Shown piece after piece: positions 56,746 through 64,000 of a stretch of 64,000 nt of DNA. The notes beneath the pieces were generated by a model. That model was not told the origin of the DNA. It ran no database searches and saw only the letters and a list, made by a program, of their open reading frames with translations. This stretch comes from CAVXXD01 sp963765625 (lineage in GTDB: Bacteria > Actinomycetota > Geothermincolia > Geothermincolales > Geothermincolaceae). Within the stretch, counting starts at the first letter, position 1. Each line of letters begins with the position of its first letter. Both the position numbers and the translations under genes were made by a program. The DNA lies in contig CAVXXD010000004.1 of NCBI GenBank assembly GCA_963765625.1, positions 1 through 64,000 on the forward strand. Reading direction: 5' to 3'.

Positions 56746-57573
56746 CTAAGTCTTCCTTCTTCTGACGATATACTTGCTGCTGGCCTTGTTCTTGTCACGT
56801 GTGCGATATCCCAGGGTGGGCTTGCCCCAGGGAGTGACCGGGTGCCGTCCCTGGGAAGACTTGCCTTCGCCCCCTCCGTGCGGATGGTCCACCGGGTTCA
56901 TGACCACCCCTCGAACGGTGGGGCGGCGGCCCTTGTAACGGCCCTTGCCGGCCTTGCCTTCCCTGATCAGTTCGTGCTCCGCGTTGCCGATCTGCCCGAT
57001 GGTGGCACGGCACTTCAGGTCGATGAGGCGCACCTCGGTGGAGGGGAGCCGCATGTGCGCGAAGCCGTTCTCCTTGGCCATGAGCTGAGCCGATCCGCCG
57101 GCCGAGCGCACCAGTTTGGCGCCGGTACCGGGCTTGAGCTCGATGTTATGGACCATGGTGCCAACCGGGATGTTCTGCAGGGGCAGGGCGTTTCCGGGCT
57201 TGATGTCGGCTTCCGGACCCGACATGACCTTGTCCCCGACCTTCAGCTTCAAGGGGGAGATGATGTAGCGCTTCTCCCCGTCCAAATAGTGCAGCAGGGC
57301 GATGCGGGCGGAGCGGTTGGGGTCGTACTCGATGGAAGCGACCTTCGCCGGCACGCCGTCCTTGTCCCGCTTGAAATCTATGATGCGATAACGCCGCTTG
57401 ACCCGGCCGCCCTTGTGACGCGTGGTCACGTGCCCATGGGAGTTCCTGCCGGCCTTATAGTTAATGGGGGCGAGCAGGGACTTCTCGGGCGTGGTGGAGG
57501 TCACATCGGCGAAGTCCGAAACGGACGCCAGGCGACGGCCCGGAGATGTCGGCTTATACTTCTTTACACCCAT
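56746..57573 (-). CDS. rplB: Ribosomal protein L2
   Basis: Peptidyl-transferase-centre support protein. It has 275 residues from ATG 57573 (MGVKKYKPTSPGRRLASVSDF). Near the end, GVVMNPVDHPHGGGEGKSSQGRHPVTPWGKPTLGYRTR contains the functionally important His. The same frame stays open upstream through the end of rplW, so a fused reading is possible if rplW is corrected for its frameshift. Confidence 0.97.
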   Translation of the reverse strand: MGVKKYKPTSPGRRLASVSDFADVTSTTPEKSLLAPINYKAGRNSHGHVTTRHKGGRVKRRYRIIDFKRDKDGVPAKVASIEYDPNRSARIALLHYLDGEKRYIISPLKLKVGDKVMSGPEADIKPGNALPLQNIPVGTMVHNIELKPGTGAKLVRSAGGSAQLMAKENGFAHMRLPSTEVRLIDLKCRATIGQIGNAEHELIREGKAGKGRYKGRRPTVRGVVMNPVDHPHGGGEGKSSQGRHPVTPWGKPTLGYRTRDKNKASSKYIVRRRKT

Positions 57574-57598
57574 GATCGCTTCTGTACCTTTCCTTATC

Positions 57599-57901
57599 CT
57601 ACGTGTTGGACCGAGCGGTCCTTCGAAGAACTCGATGGTATCGCCCACCGCCAAGGTTACTATCGCTTTCTTGCGCACGGGGGTATGTCCACTGCGACCA
57701 TCCCTGGCGCTTCGGCTTGCCCGGAACCTTGATGGTATTCACCGCGGTCACGCGCACATTGAAGACCTGCTCCACCGCCTGGCGGATCTCTGTCTTGGCC
57801 GCGCGCGGGTCGACGATGAAGGTATACTTGTTCTGGTCGATGAGGCTGTAGCTCTTCTCAGAGATCACCGGCCGGATGATGATATCATGCGGGTCTTTCA
57901 T
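57599..57901 (-). CDS. rplW: Ribosomal protein L23, frameshifted near its C-terminus
   Basis: Tunnel-exit protein and docking site for SRP and trigger factor. From ATG 57901 it reads MKDPHDIIIRPVISEKSYSLIDQNKYTFIVDPRAAKTEIRQAVEQVFNVRVTAVNTIKVPGKPKR normally to about 57706, then leaves the family frame. Removing one base in the CGCCAGGGA stretch (57701-57709) gives RDGRSGHTPVRKKAIVTLAVGDTIEFFEG, the correct L23 tail. The corrected frame then has no stop before rplB, so either a second indel lies near 57600-57625 or the genes overlap in frame. Most likely sequence error. Confidence 0.88.
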   Translation of the reverse strand: MKDPHDIIIRPVISEKSYSLIDQNKYTFIVDPRAAKTEIRQAVEQVFNVRVTAVNTIKVPGKPKRQGWSQWTYPRAQESDSNLGGGRYHRVLRRTARSNT

Positions 57902-58523
57902 CTTCCACACCTTCCTGCAATTTGTCCAGAGCTTTGCGCGTGAACACCACCCACTCGCTGGTGAGTATGTCGTAGGTGTTCAGCTCCTCCACGGTGATGG
58001 CCAGCGCAACCGGCAGGTTCCGTACCGACTTCATGATGTTCTCGTCCTCTTCGGGCAGAACGATCAGGGTTCCGGCTTCCAGGGCCAGAGCGTCTAAGAT
58101 GGTGACCATCTCACGGGTCTTGGGCGCCTCCATGGAGAAATCCTCCAGGACCAGAATGCGCTCTTCCTCCGCCCGGACGCTGAGGGCTGAGCGCAGGGCC
58201 AGCCGCCGCATCTTCCGGTTGACTTTGAACTTATGGTCGCGCGGATGAGGCCCGAAGACGGTTCCGCCTCCCCGCCATATCGGCGAGCGAGAGCTTCCCG
58301 CGCGGGCCCGGCCGGTCCCCTTCTGCCTCCAGGGCTTAGCGCCTCCACCGGAAACCTGGTTGCGTTCCTTGGTGGCGGCGGTTCCGGAGCGGGCCGCGGC
58401 CAGCTGCCTCCGCACCACCAGGTGCATCACCGGGACGTTCACCGGCGCCGAGAAGAAATAGTCGGCGAGTTCTACGCTACCGACTTCCTTACCTTCTCTG
58501 TCCTTTACCGCTACGTTGATCAT
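57885..58523 (-). CDS. rplD: Ribosomal protein L4
   Basis: Tunnel-lining protein; in enterobacteria also the S10 operon repressor. It has 212 residues from ATG 58523 (MINVAVKDREGKEVGSVEL). The loop is GGGAKPWRQKGTGRARAGSSRSPIWRGGGTVFGPHPRDHKFKVNRKMRRLALRSALS. The stop overlaps the rplW start by 17 nt. No clear leader structure for L4 control is visible upstream of rpsJ. Confidence 0.96.
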   Translation of the reverse strand: MINVAVKDREGKEVGSVELADYFFSAPVNVPVMHLVVRRQLAAARSGTAATKERNQVSGGGAKPWRQKGTGRARAGSSRSPIWRGGGTVFGPHPRDHKFKVNRKMRRLALRSALSVRAEEERILVLEDFSMEAPKTREMVTILDALALEAGTLIVLPEEDENIMKSVRNLPVALAITVEELNTYDILTSEWVVFTRKALDKLQEGVEDERPA

Positions 58524-58564
58524 CTGTATCACGTTCCATTCTCGTAGAGTGTGACCCACCGGGC

Positions 58565-59230
58565 CTACATCTCGATGATTCCTGCGCGCCGTTTACTTTT
58601 GCCCGTACTCTTTATCGCTTCGCGTATGTGGATCAGACCGCCCTGGGGTCCAGGGACAGCCCCTTTCACCAGCAGCAGGTTGTGGTCGGGCTTGACGTCC
58701 ACGACCTCCAGGTTGAGGACGGTTACCTGCTCGTGTCCCATGCGTCCCGGCAGCTTCTTGCCCTTGAAGACCTTCGAGGGCGTGGCACATTGGCCTACCG
58801 ACCCGGGCGCGCGATGGAAATGGGCTCCGTGTGAGGCCGGGCCGCCGGCGAAACCGTGGCGTTTTATTACTCCGGCGAAACCTTTGCCCTTGGAGATGCC
58901 GGATATGTCGGCCTTGTCGCCGACACTGAAAATGTCGACCTTGAACTCCTGTCCCAGTTCGAAGCTGCCGGGATCGTCGACGCGCACCTCGGAAAGGTGG
59001 CGCAAGGGCTTGAGCCCATTGCTTTTCAGGTGGCCGTTCTTGGGCATGTTCAGGCGGTCCTCCCGGACTTCTTCGAAACCCAGCTGGACGGCGTCGTAGC
59101 CTTCCTTCTCGCGGGTCTTGATCTGGGTGACCGTGCACGGCCCGGCTTCGATGATGGTAACCGGCACCGCCTTCCCTTCCTCCGAGAAGATCTGTCCCAT
59201 TCCCAACTTTCTTCCTATCAAATTCTTCAT
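58565..59230 (-). CDS. rplC: Ribosomal protein L3
   Basis: Assembly-initiating 50S protein. It has 221 residues. KNLIGRKLGMGQIFSEEGKAVPVTIIEAGPCTVTQIKTREKEGYDAVQLGFEE, then the tip GFAGVIKRHGFAGGPASHGAHFHRAPGSVGQCATPSKVFKGKKLPGRMGHE. ATG 59230. Confidence 0.97.
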   Translation of the reverse strand: MKNLIGRKLGMGQIFSEEGKAVPVTIIEAGPCTVTQIKTREKEGYDAVQLGFEEVREDRLNMPKNGHLKSNGLKPLRHLSEVRVDDPGSFELGQEFKVDIFSVGDKADISGISKGKGFAGVIKRHGFAGGPASHGAHFHRAPGSVGQCATPSKVFKGKKLPGRMGHEQVTVLNLEVVDVKPDHNLLLVKGAVPGPQGGLIHIREAIKSTGKSKRRAGIIEM

Positions 59231-59279
59231 CAGCGTTCACACCTCATAAGGTATAAGGTTCTCCGGTTCTATTACTCCG

Positions 59280-59588
59280 TTACAGCTTGATCTCGATGTC
59301 CACGCCCGCCGGCAGGTCCAGCCGCATCAGCGAATCGACCGTCTTGGGCGTGGGGTCGAGGATGTCAATGAGGCGCTTGTGCACCTTCATTTCGAAATGC
59401 TCCCGCGAGTCCTTGTTGACGTGGGGCGACCTGATCACGCAATAGAGGTGCCGGTCGGTGGGCAAGGGCACCGGGCCGCTGATAGTGGCCCCCGTGCGCT
59501 TGGCCGTCTCCACGATCTTCTTCGCGGACTGGTCTATGATCTCGTGATCGTAGGCCTTCAATCTGATCCTGATCTTCTGCTTTGCCAT
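59280..59588 (-). CDS. rpsJ: Ribosomal protein S10
   Basis: 30S protein and NusE partner in antitermination. It has 102 residues. KIRIRLKAYDHEIIDQSAKKIVETAKRTGATISGPVPLPT, SREHFEMKVHKRLIDILDPTPKTVDSLMRLDLPAGVDIEIKL. Follows tuf by 39 nt, so str and S10 groups are continuous. Confidence 0.97.
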   Translation of the reverse strand: MAKQKIRIRLKAYDHEIIDQSAKKIVETAKRTGATISGPVPLPTDRHLYCVIRSPHVNKDSREHFEMKVHKRLIDILDPTPKTVDSLMRLDLPAGVDIEIKL

Positions 59589-59627
59589 CTCTCCTCTTTT
59601 CCAGCCGCTTGTTCTGGCGGCCAGGCT

Positions 59628-60834
59628 TTACTTGATGACCTTGATGACCCGTCCGGCCCCTACCGTGCGGCCGCCCTCGCGCACCGCGAAGCGCAGGCCC
59701 TCATCCATGGCGATAGGCACCAGCAGTTCCACGTCCATCTCGGTGTTGTCGCCGGGCATGATCATCTCCACGCCCTCGGGCAGGGTGCACGAACCGGTGA
59801 CGTCGGTGGTGCGGAAGTAGAACTGGGGGCGGTAACCGGCGAAGAAGGGGGTGTGGCGGCCGCCCTCTTCGCGGGAAAGGATGTAGACCTGGGCCTTGAA
59901 CTGGGTGTGGGGGGTGATGGAGCCGGGCTTGACCACTACCTGGCCGCGCTCGATCTCCTTGCGCCCGATGCCGCGCAGAAGCAGGCCGACGTTGTCGCCC
60001 GCCTCGCCGCGGTCCAGTATCTTGCGGAACATCTCCACCCCGGTGACCACGGTCTTCTTGGTATCGTGGATACCCACGATCTCCACGTCGTTGCCGGTCT
60101 CCACCACGCCGCGCTCGATACGGCCGGTGGCCACGGTGCCGCGGCCGGTGATGGAGAAGACGTCCTCCACGCTCATCAGGAAGGGCTTGTCGATCTCGCG
60201 CTGGGGGGTGGGGATGTAGGAGTCGACGGCGTCCATGAGCTCCAGGATGGAGCCGCAGGATTCGCATTCATCGCTTGCCGCAGCCGCACTGCATGGCCTT
60301 GAGGGCCGAGCCGGCCACCACCGGGATGTCGTCGCCGGGGAACTCGTTCTGGGTCAGGAGCTCGCGCACTTCCATCTCCACCAGTTCCAGCAGTTCGGGG
60401 TCGTCCACCTGGTCCACTTTGTTCAGGAAGACCACCATGGCCGGGACTTCCACCTGGCGGGCCAGGAGGATGTGCTCACGCGTCTGGGGCATGGGGCCGT
60501 CGGCCGCCGATACCACCAGGATGGCTCCGTCCATCTGGGCGGCGCCGGTGATCATGTTCTTGATGTAGTCGGCGTGGCCCGGGCAGTCCACGTGGGCGTA
60601 GTGGCGGATTTCGGTCTGGTATTCCACGTGGGCGATGGCGATGGTGATGCCGCGCTCGCGCTCCTCGGGAGCGTTATCGATGGAGTCGAAGGACCGCACC
60701 TCCACGTCCAGGCCCTGCTGGTTGGCCAGGCACATGGTGATGGCCGAGGTCAGCGTGGTTTTGCCGTGGTCGACGTGGCCGATGGTGCCCACGTTCACAT
60801 GCGTCTTGGTCCTCTCGAACTTCTTCTTGGCCAT
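59628..60834 (-). CDS. tuf: Elongation factor Tu, interrupted by a one-base frameshift and UGA
   Basis: Delivers aminoacyl-tRNA to the ribosome with GTP. G1 GHVDHGKTTL, G2 RGITI, G3 DCPGHADYI, G4 NKVDQVDD and G5 SALKAM are intact. After CGCGKR the frame meets TGA at 60268-60270. Skipping the T gives GAA TGC and continues ECESCGSILELMDAVDSYIPTPQREIDKPFLM into the downstream frame, forming a four-Cys insert (CGCGKRECESCG). Domains 2 and 3 are complete (GRGTVATGRIERGVV, end VIKVIK). Corrected length is 401 residues. No second tuf is in the window. Sequence error is the likely cause. Confidence 0.93.
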
Positions 60835-60895
60835 TTTGACCCTCCTTGATATCCCTCTCTCTTCAGTCCTTTTCTTTTAAAGACACAACTCGACT

Positions 60896-60924
60896 ATTTT
60901 AACTACCGAGTCTTATATAGGCAA
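60896..60924 (-). promoter_or_regulatory. Probable tuf promoter
   Basis: Minus-strand TTGCCT (60919-60924), 17-nt spacer and TAAAAT (60896-60901) in the 129-nt gap between fusA and tuf. The leader of about 55 nt ends in AAGGAGGG before ATG 60834. The -35 box lies inside the 3' arm of an 8-bp inverted repeat (GGCAATAT/ATATTGCC; 60951-60958 with 60920-60927). Confidence 0.55.
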
Positions 60925-60963
60925 TATGTTTTTTAACATTTCTTGCAGGAATATTGCCCGGAC

Positions 60964-63108
60964 TCACCAAATAATATCTTTATTGTATTCACCCTTTATC
61001 CGTTTGATCACCTCCGCCACCAGCTGCGCCGGCATCTCGCTGTAGTTCGCGAACTCCATATGGTAAGTCGCCCTTCCCTGGGTCGCGGACCGCAGGTCGG
61101 TGGCGTAACCGAACATTTCAGCCAGGGGAATCTTGGCATGGACGTCGAGCCGCTTGTCCAGCGTCTCTATCCCTTCAACCTTGCCGCGCCGTGAGCTGAC
61201 GTCCGCCAGCACCTCTCCCAGGTACTCCTCGTTCAAGGAGATGCGCACCTGCATGATGGGCTCCAGCAGGACGGGGTGAGCCCGCCTGAGGGCTTCCTGC
61301 AGGGCGGTGGAGGCGGCGATACGGAAGGCCATCTCCGATGAGTCCACCTCGTGGAAGGAGCCGTGGATCAGGGTGGCCTTGACGTCCACCGTGGCGTAAC
61401 CCGACAGCACCCCGTATTCCATGGCGTCGCGGATGCCGTTCTCGATCGGTTTGATAAATTCCTTGGGGATTACCCCGCCGACGGTTTTATTGACGAATAC
61501 CAGGCCTTCTCCCCGTTCCGCGGGTTCCACGTCCAGGACCACGTGGCCGTACTGCCCGTGCCCGCCGCTCTGGCGGATGAACTTCCCTTCCACCTTGTGC
61601 ACGGAACCCTTGATGGTCTCACGGAAAGAGACTTGCGGCTTGCCTACGGAAGCGCCCACTCCGAACTCGCGCACCAGGCGGTCGACGATTATCTCCAGGT
61701 GGAGCTCGCCCATGCCGGAGATGACCGTCTGCCCCGTCTCGGCGTCCTGCTTGACGCGGAAAGTAGGGTCTTCTTCCGAGAGCTTGCGCAGGGAATCGTT
61801 CAGTTTATCCTGGTCGGCCTTGGTTTTCGGTTCGATGGCGATGGCGATGACCGGCTCCGGGAAGGCCATCGATTCCAGCAGGACCGGGGCGTTCTCGATG
61901 TACAGGGTATCTCCGGTGTAGCACTCCTTCAGGCCGATGGCGGCGACGATATCTCCGGTGTAAACCGCGTCCCGCTCCTCCCGGAAGTTGGCGTGCATCT
62001 GCAGAAAGCGGTTGATGCGCTCCTTTTTCTGGCGAGTACCGTTTACCACGGAAGACCCCGCCTTGAGCATGCCTGAATAGACCCGCAGGTAGGTCAGCTT
62101 GCCTACGTAGGGGTCGGTCATGATTTTAAATACCAGGGCGCAGAAGGGGGCTTCGTCGGACGGGGGGCGCTTCTCCACCCTGCCGTCCTTGGGACGGGTC
62201 CCCTCGATGGGGAGGACGTCACAGGGTGCGGGCAGGTAGGAGATGACCGCGTCCAGCAGGGGCTGCACGCCCTTGTTCTTGAAAGAAGTCCCGCAGAAGA
62301 CCGGGGTGATCTCAGCCTGCAGGGTCCCGTTACGGATGGCCTGGCGGATGAGGTCGGGGCTGATCTCGCCGCCTTCAAGGTATTGCTCCATCAGCTCGTC
62401 CGAGAAGTTGGCGCAGGTCTCCAGCATGGTGTGGTGGTAGAAATCGGCGGTTTCCATAAGCTCGGCCGGTATATCCTCTACCTCCCACTCCGTCCCCAGT
62501 TCGTCGGTGTAGCGGATGGCCTTCATCTCCACCAGGTCGACGTGTCCGGTGTAGCCGTCCTCGGCTCCTACCGGGATCTGGACGGCCAGGGGATGGCCGT
62601 CGAGCTTGTTTTTTATCATATCCAGGCAACTGAAGAAGTCCGCACCCACGCGGTCCATCTTGTTGACGAAGCAGATGCGCGGTACCGAGTAATGGTTGGC
62701 CTGCCGCCAGACCGTTTCGGTCTGGGGCTCCACCCCGGCCACGGCATCGAATATGGCGATGGCGCCGTCGAGGACCCGCAAAGAGCGTTCTACCTCTACC
62801 GTGAAGTCCACGTGCCCGGGTGTGTCTATAATGTTGATTTTATAATCCTCCCAGAAGCAGGTAGTGGCTGCGCTGGTGATGGTTATCCCGCGCTCCTGCT
62901 CCTGGATCATCCAGTCCATCACCGCCGAGCCGTCGTGTACCTCACCGATTTTATAGGTTTTCCCGGTGTAGAACAGTATGCGCTCGGAAGTCGTAGTTTT
63001 CCCGGCATCGATGTGCGAGATGATACCTATGTTACGCGTACGCTCCAGAGGAAACCTCGGCTGCATTTTCCCTTTTTTCTCCAGTTTAGCTTCAATGGTT
63101 GCTTTCAT
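60964..63108 (-). CDS. fusA: Elongation factor G
   Basis: GTPase that drives translocation. From ATG 63108 it has 714 residues. It has an unusual 20-residue basic lead (MKATIEAKLEKKGKMQPR), then FPLERTRNIGIISHIDAGKTTTSERILFYTG (G1), RGITITSAATTCFW, DTPGHVDFTVEVERSL (G3), NKMDRVGADF (G4). Domain IV has the PVSFRETIKG-type start (VSFRETIKGSVHKVEGKFIRQSGGHGQYGHV) and domain V the end PIMQVRISLNEEYLGEVLADVSSRRGKVEG. A GTG at 63126 is an alternative start overlapping rpsG. Confidence 0.96.
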   Translation of the reverse strand: MKATIEAKLEKKGKMQPRFPLERTRNIGIISHIDAGKTTTSERILFYTGKTYKIGEVHDGSAVMDWMIQEQERGITITSAATTCFWEDYKINIIDTPGHVDFTVEVERSLRVLDGAIAIFDAVAGVEPQTETVWRQANHYSVPRICFVNKMDRVGADFFSCLDMIKNKLDGHPLAVQIPVGAEDGYTGHVDLVEMKAIRYTDELGTEWEVEDIPAELMETADFYHHTMLETCANFSDELMEQYLEGGEISPDLIRQAIRNGTLQAEITPVFCGTSFKNKGVQPLLDAVISYLPAPCDVLPIEGTRPKDGRVEKRPPSDEAPFCALVFKIMTDPYVGKLTYLRVYSGMLKAGSSVVNGTRQKKERINRFLQMHANFREERDAVYTGDIVAAIGLKECYTGDTLYIENAPVLLESMAFPEPVIAIAIEPKTKADQDKLNDSLRKLSEEDPTFRVKQDAETGQTVISGMGELHLEIIVDRLVREFGVGASVGKPQVSFRETIKGSVHKVEGKFIRQSGGHGQYGHVVLDVEPAERGEGLVFVNKTVGGVIPKEFIKPIENGIRDAMEYGVLSGYATVDVKATLIHGSFHEVDSSEMAFRIAASTALQEALRRAHPVLLEPIMQVRISLNEEYLGEVLADVSSRRGKVEGIETLDKRLDVHAKIPLAEMFGYATDLRSATQGRATYHMEFANYSEMPAQLVAEVIKRIKGEYNKDIIW

Positions 63109-63119
63109 TCGGTATGCGT

Positions 63120-63590
63120 CTACCACCTGTAATGAGCGAATGCCTTGTTGGCCTCCGCCATCTTGTGGAGATCCTCCTTCTTCTTTATGGATGGTCCGGT
63201 ATAGTTGGCGGCGTCCAGCAGCTCGTTGGCCAGACGCTCGGCCATGCTTTTGTCGTTGCGTTGACGGGAGTAATTCACGATCCAGCGGATGGCCAGGGTG
63301 TTGCTCCGGCGGGACGAGACCTCGACCGGGATCTGGTAGCTGGCTCCTCCGACACGCCGGGAACGGACCTCGAGGATGGGGCGCACGTTCTCTACTGCTT
63401 TGCGCATGACCGCCATAGGGTCGCCGCCGATCCTCTGCTCGATGATCTCGAGGGCACCGTAGACGATCCTCTCGGCTTTGCCCTTCTCGCCCCGCAGCAG
63501 GATGCGGTTGACGATCTGGTTGACCAGTACGCTGTTGTATACGGGGTCGGGCTGGATCTCCCGCTTGGTTGAAGGTCCTTTTCTAGCCAC
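63120..63590 (-). CDS. rpsG: Ribosomal protein S7
   Basis: Head-organising 16S-binding protein. It has 156 residues. IQPDPVYNSVLVNQIVNRILLRGEKGKAERIVYGAL, the signature NVRPILEVRSRRVGGASYQIPVEV, end MAEANKAFAHYRW. Start is GTG 63590. Standard place between rpsL and fusA. Confidence 0.97.
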   Translation of the reverse strand: MARKGPSTKREIQPDPVYNSVLVNQIVNRILLRGEKGKAERIVYGALEIIEQRIGGDPMAVMRKAVENVRPILEVRSRRVGGASYQIPVEVSSRRSNTLAIRWIVNYSRQRNDKSMAERLANELLDAANYTGPSIKKKEDLHKMAEANKAFAHYRW

Positions 63591-63646
63591 TTACTGCTCC
63601 TAGCTCTCTTCTTTCCTGTACCTTATTACCCGCTGGCGCCGGCTGC

Positions 63647-64000
63647 CTAACCGGCAGATTTCTTGGTCCCATACTTGGAACGCGCCTTTGCGCCGGTGAC
63701 GCCCGCCGCGTCCAAGGCCGAGCGTATGACCTTGTACCGCACACCCGGGAGGTCCTTGACTCGGCCGCCACGGACCAGCACGATGCTGTGCTCCTGGAGG
63801 TTATGGCCGATGCCGGGAATGTAAGCGGTGACCTCGATCCCATTGGTCAGACGCACCCTGGTGACTCTTGCGCAGGGCCGAGTTGGGCTTCTTGGGTGTG
63901 GTCGTCTTTACCTGGGTGCATACACCACGCCTTTGGGGAGAACCCTGCAAGGCCGGGGTTTTGTCCCGCTTGCGCTTCTCCGTCCTGCCCTTTCTGACCA
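63647..64000 (-). CDS. rpsL: Ribosomal protein S12, 5' end beyond window, one frameshift
   Basis: Decoding-centre protein. The right edge cuts off about the first seven residues. The remainder reads VRKGRTEKRKRDKTPALQGSPQRRGVCTQVKTTTPKKPNSALRK, then leaves frame. Dropping one base near 63866 joins VTRVRLTNGIEVTAYIPGIGHNLQEHSIVLVRGGRVKDLPGVRYKVIRSALDAAGV, ending SKYGTKKSAG at 63647. The KPNSALRK and GRVKDLPG loops, known sites of streptomycin resistance, have ordinary residues. Confidence 0.93.

Noticed and set aside
1..64000. CRISPR arrays, tRNA or rRNA genes
   Set aside because: No regularly spaced short repeats and no cloverleaf or rRNA-like segments were found on reading both strands; the only direct repeats are the two truA-flanking elements.

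Overview
The window reads as a chromosomal segment of a high-GC bacterium, most likely an uncultured Actinomycetota lineage. The grounds are gene order and family content, not an rRNA. There is a str-S10-spc-alpha ribosomal run with secY-adk-map-infA-rpmJ inside it, a rplM-rpsI / glmM-glmS-acpS-nnr-alr block, a nadABC-panCD-coaX block, and a secreted S8 protease carrying a STWYLAEG-type C-terminal domain that I recall from uncultured actinobacterial genomes (Geothermincolia/OPB41-like). It has a V/A-type ATPase; no F-type ATPase genes occur in the window. Nearly all genes lie on the minus strand and ordinary housekeeping functions dominate.

Layout. 1-3094 (minus): S8 protease (running off the left edge) and murA, both full of single-base frameshifts. 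3225-12011 (minus): V/A-ATPase operon in the order ntpF-I-K-E-C-G-A-B-D, with a near-consensus promoter at 12063-12091 and a hairpin terminator at 3180-3208. 12221-22557 (minus): cofactor block coaX, nadC, nadB, nadA, panD, panC, a Rossmann/DUF2520 protein, folK, folB, a membrane-anchored double cyclophilin, folP, folE. 22636-36836 (minus): ftsH, hpt, tilS, a lipoprotein, a small Cys-rich protein, alr, a CBS protein, nnr, acpS, glmS, glmM, an ornithine-racemase-like enzyme, rpsI, rplM. 36999-38970 (plus): PGI/PMI isomerase and purine nucleoside phosphorylase. 38961-41437 (minus): haem-type membrane protein, cytochrome-b5-like lipoprotein, phosphomannomutase. 41506-43847: a small accessory pocket with a Gly-x3 repeat lipoprotein, a membrane protein, and truA bracketed by two copies of a 171-172 bp structured element. 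43886-64000 (minus): alpha, spc, S10 and str ribosomal genes up to a truncated rpsL.

How the parts fit. The cofactor block supplies NAD (quinolinate route), pantothenate/CoA and folate. The glm/alr/murA genes supply peptidoglycan precursors (UDP-GlcNAc, D-Ala). The ribosomal run supplies the translation machinery, its secretion channel and methionine removal. Several promoters share a TTGxxx-(17/18)-TATxxT form, and at least ten genes appear to start with TTG.

Main points of interest. (1) Two copies of an imperfect hairpin element flank truA; they differ by four compensatory base-pair changes, and their remaining changes are G-U-compatible only on the plus strand, so this looks like a conserved structured RNA or RNA-bearing repeat. 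(2) A lipoprotein is built from four blocks of Gly every fourth residue, resembling the deca-GX3 pattern. (3) A tandem cyclophilin has one seemingly dead domain. (4) Single-base frameshifts are dense in 1-5460 and isolated in ntpC, rplW, tuf and rpsL. These are best explained as sequence error, and anyone using the protein translations must correct for them.
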